The notes below the pieces were generated by a model. That model saw only the letters and a program-made list of their open reading frames with translations. It ran no database searches and was not told the origin of the DNA. From Streptomyces sp. NBC_00704 (GTDB taxonomy: Bacteria > Actinomycetota > Actinomycetes > Streptomycetales > Streptomycetaceae), in the NCBI RefSeq assembly GCF_036226605.1, contig NZ_CP109000.1, positions 1,054,001 through 1,118,000 on the forward strand: a DNA stretch of 64,000 nucleotides. The letters run 5' to 3'. This document shows positions 62,237 through 64,000 of the stretch, one piece after another. The position numbers and the translations under genes were made by a program. The stretch's first letter is position 1, and every line of letters starts with the position of its first letter.

Positions 62237-62776
62237 TCAGCCGCTCCACGCCGCCCGGCGCACCTGACGGGCCAGTCTGCGCCCGCGCAGGCCCGTAACC
62301 CGGTCCGCGTACACCCGGCCGTCCAGATGGTCGGCCTCGTGCTGCAGGCAGCGGGCGAAGAACCCGGTGCCGGGCACGGTGACCGGCTCGCCCGCCGCCG
62401 TGAAGCCCTCGACCACCGCCTCGTCGTAACGCTCCGTCCCCGCCTCCAGGCCCGGCAGGGACAGACAGCCCTCCGGGCCGCGCAGCACGAGGCCGCCCGC
62501 CGCGACCAGCGTCGGGTTCACCACATGGCCCAGGTGGCGGACGTCGTCGTCGTCCGGGCAGTCGTAGACGAACACCCGCAGCGGCACGCCGACCTGGTTG
62601 GCCGCCAGGCCGACGCCGCGGGCCGCGTACATCGTGGCGAACATGTCCTCGACGAGCCGGGCCAGTTCGGGGCCGAAGCCGGTGACGTCCTCGCAGCGGG
62701 CCCGCAGCACGGGGTCGCCGAGCAGGGTGAGGGGCCGGACGCGCCCGTGGGCGCCCGGGATGGAGCGGTGTCGCAT
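62237..62776 (-). CDS. def: Peptide deformylase
   Basis: 179 residues. All three family motifs are intact: GVGLAANQVG, EGCLSLPG (metal Cys104) and QHEADHLDG (His146, Glu147, His150). It removes the N-formyl group from nascent proteins. ATG 62776 is the first start that keeps the normal length. It is convergent with the TetR gene, with 34 bp between. Confidence 0.92.
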   Translation of the reverse strand: MRHRSIPGAHGRVRPLTLLGDPVLRARCEDVTGFGPELARLVEDMFATMYAARGVGLAANQVGVPLRVFVYDCPDDDDVRHLGHVVNPTLVAAGGLVLRGPEGCLSLPGLEAGTERYDEAVVEGFTAAGEPVTVPGTGFFARCLQHEADHLDGRVYADRVTGLRGRRLARQVRRAAWSG

Positions 62777-62934
62777 GCCGGCAAGGGTACGGTCCTCCGT
62801 GACACGCGCATGCCGTCCACGGACGGGAGGCGGTCCCGGGATTCGGGAGTGCGGGGGGATCTCGATAGGCTGACCGCCTACCACGTTGCCGTACGGCAGA
62901 GGCGCGGCGCGTACGCAAGGAGGATCGAGAACTG

Positions 62935-64000
62935 ATGGCAGGCAACTCGGACCCGCTCACGCCGCGGGCCAAGATCGCCGTGACCGCCGGCAAGGCGGTC
63001 GCGGCGGCGTCGCGCGCCGCGGGGCGCGGCAGCGGTTCGGTGATCGGCGGCCGGGTGGCGCTCAAGCTCGACCCCGACCTCCTCGCCCGGCTCGCCCAGA
63101 ACCTGGACGTCGTCCTCGTCTCGGCGACCAACGGCAAGACGACCACCACCCGGCTGATCGCCGAGGCGCTGCGCGCCGCCGGGCCGGTCGTGTCCAACGC
63201 GCTCGGCGCCAACATGCCGGCCGGCATCACCTCCGCCCTCGCGGGCGGCTCCGACGCCCGCTACGGCGTCATCGAGGTCGACGAGAAGTACCTCGCGGGC
63301 GTCGCCCGGGACACCGCCCCCAAGTGCATCGCGCTGCTCAACCTCTCCCGCGACCAGCTGGACCGCGCCGCCGAGACCCGCATGCTCGCGGAGAACTGGC
63401 GCGAGGGCCTCGCCGGTTCCAAGGCGGTCGTCGTCGCCAACGCCGACGACCCGCTGGTGGTGTGGGCGGCCTCGTCCTCCCCCAACGTGGTCTGGGTCGC
63501 CGCCGGGCAGATGTGGAAGGACGACGCCTGGTCGTGCCCGTCCTGCGGCGGCGTCATGCAGCGTCCCGGCGACGACTGGTTCTGCGGCGAGTGCGGCTTC
63601 CGCCGCCCGACGCCCAGCTGGGCGCTCAGCGGCGACCACGTCCTCGACCCGCACGGCTCGGCCTGGCCGATCCACCTCCAGCTGCCGGGCCGCGCCAACA
63701 AGGCCAACGCGGCCTCCTCCGCCGCCGTGGCCGCCGTCTTCGGGGTGCCGCCGCAGGTGGCGCTGGAGCGGATGTACGCGGTGCAGGCCGTCGCCGGACG
63801 CTATGACGTCGTCCAGTTCCAGGGCCGCGACCTGCGCCTGCTGCTGGCGAAGAACCCCGCGGGCTGGCTCGAGACGTTCAGCCTGATCGATCCGCCGCCG
63901 ACCCCGGTGATCCTCTCGGTGAACGCGCGCGGCGCCGACGGCACCGACACCTCCTGGCTGTGGGACGTCGACTACACCCGGCTGACCGGTCACCCGATCT
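62935..64000 (+). CDS. murT: MurT, Mur-ligase-like subunit of lipid II amidation (partial)
   Basis: First 355 residues, running off the window. The ATP-binding motif SATNGKTTTTR at about 63-73 and NLSRDQLDR belong to the Mur ligase fold; four cysteines (201, 204, 217, 220; CPSCGG and FCGECGF) form the zinc ribbon characteristic of MurT. With GatD, expected next, it amidates lipid II D-Glu to D-iso-Gln. ATG 62935 has AAGGAGG at about 8 nt. Confidence 0.9.
   Translation, partial: MAGNSDPLTPRAKIAVTAGKAVAAASRAAGRGSGSVIGGRVALKLDPDLLARLAQNLDVVLVSATNGKTTTTRLIAEALRAAGPVVSNALGANMPAGITSALAGGSDARYGVIEVDEKYLAGVARDTAPKCIALLNLSRDQLDRAAETRMLAENWREGLAGSKAVVVANADDPLVVWAASSSPNVVWVAAGQMWKDDAWSCPSCGGVMQRPGDDWFCGECGFRRPTPSWALSGDHVLDPHGSAWPIHLQLPGRANKANAASSAAVAAVFGVPPQVALERMYAVQAVAGRYDVVQFQGRDLRLLLAKNPAGWLETFSLIDPPPTPVILSVNARGADGTDTSWLWDVDYTRLTGHPI

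Overview
The window is chromosomal DNA of a Streptomyces or a very close relative. G+C is very high, GTG starts and 4-bp ATGA/GTGA gene overlaps are frequent, and the gene content is typical of the genus: a whiE-type spore-pigment cluster, a conservon-type sensor protein, a SARP regulator, SpoIIE-type phosphatases, a class F sortase and MurT. I found no rRNA, tRNA, CRISPR array, transposase or integrase. The window ends inside murT.

Layout. 0-10.7 kb: a SARP/amidohydrolase pair, two divergent PAS-GAF-PP2C phosphatases, a secreted metal-dependent hydrolase with a TetR regulator, and an SDR epimerase. 10.7-16 kb: a 223-bp tandem duplication without a convincing gene, a small Cys-containing secreted protein, a surface protein (paralogous to one at 34 kb), a membrane protein, a secreted beta-propeller and a zinc-ribbon protein. 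16-25 kb: a sugar-transport-like locus with two paralogous binding lipoproteins. One is translationally coupled to a GAF/PAS/PP2C/HATPase protein; the other starts a divergent operon with a degenerate ATPase lacking Walker A and an intact permease. An NIT-domain sensor kinase-like protein follows. 25-36 kb: a secreted beta-helix protein, an O-methyltransferase, and the whiE spore-pigment genes on the minus strand. whiE-I to whiE-VII form a tight operon. whiE-VIII lies upstream on the same strand, separated by a class F sortase gene and a probable surface substrate.

36-46 kb: a Ser/Thr kinase with a C-terminal peptidoglycan-binding domain and a TTA codon, a STAS/MEDS-HATPase partner-switch pair, small membrane and lipoproteins, a beta-trefoil/beta-helix secreted protein with a split-off trefoil gene, and galU. 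46-51 kb: flavohemoglobin with an NsrR-like operator, a methyltransferase-Nudix fusion overlapping a GNAT gene, and a secreted phosphodiester glycosidase-like protein. 51-64 kb: an operon of a quinone oxidoreductase and two acyl-CoA dehydrogenases, an XRE-cupin regulator divergent from a thioredoxin-reductase-like flavoprotein, ATP-dependent DNA ligase coupled to a Nudix gene, a succinate-semialdehyde dehydrogenase, a third acyl-CoA dehydrogenase divergent from a TetR gene, peptide deformylase and murT (partial).

Two loci stand out. The first is the sortase plus substrate module inside the spore-pigment locus, whose substrate has a second copy at 12 kb with a conserved promoter region and a candidate HTGGG sorting motif. 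The second is the pair of sugar-binding lipoproteins shared between a signalling phosphatase and a transporter whose ATPase looks dead. Assignments rest on motif reading and memory of families; no database search was possible.
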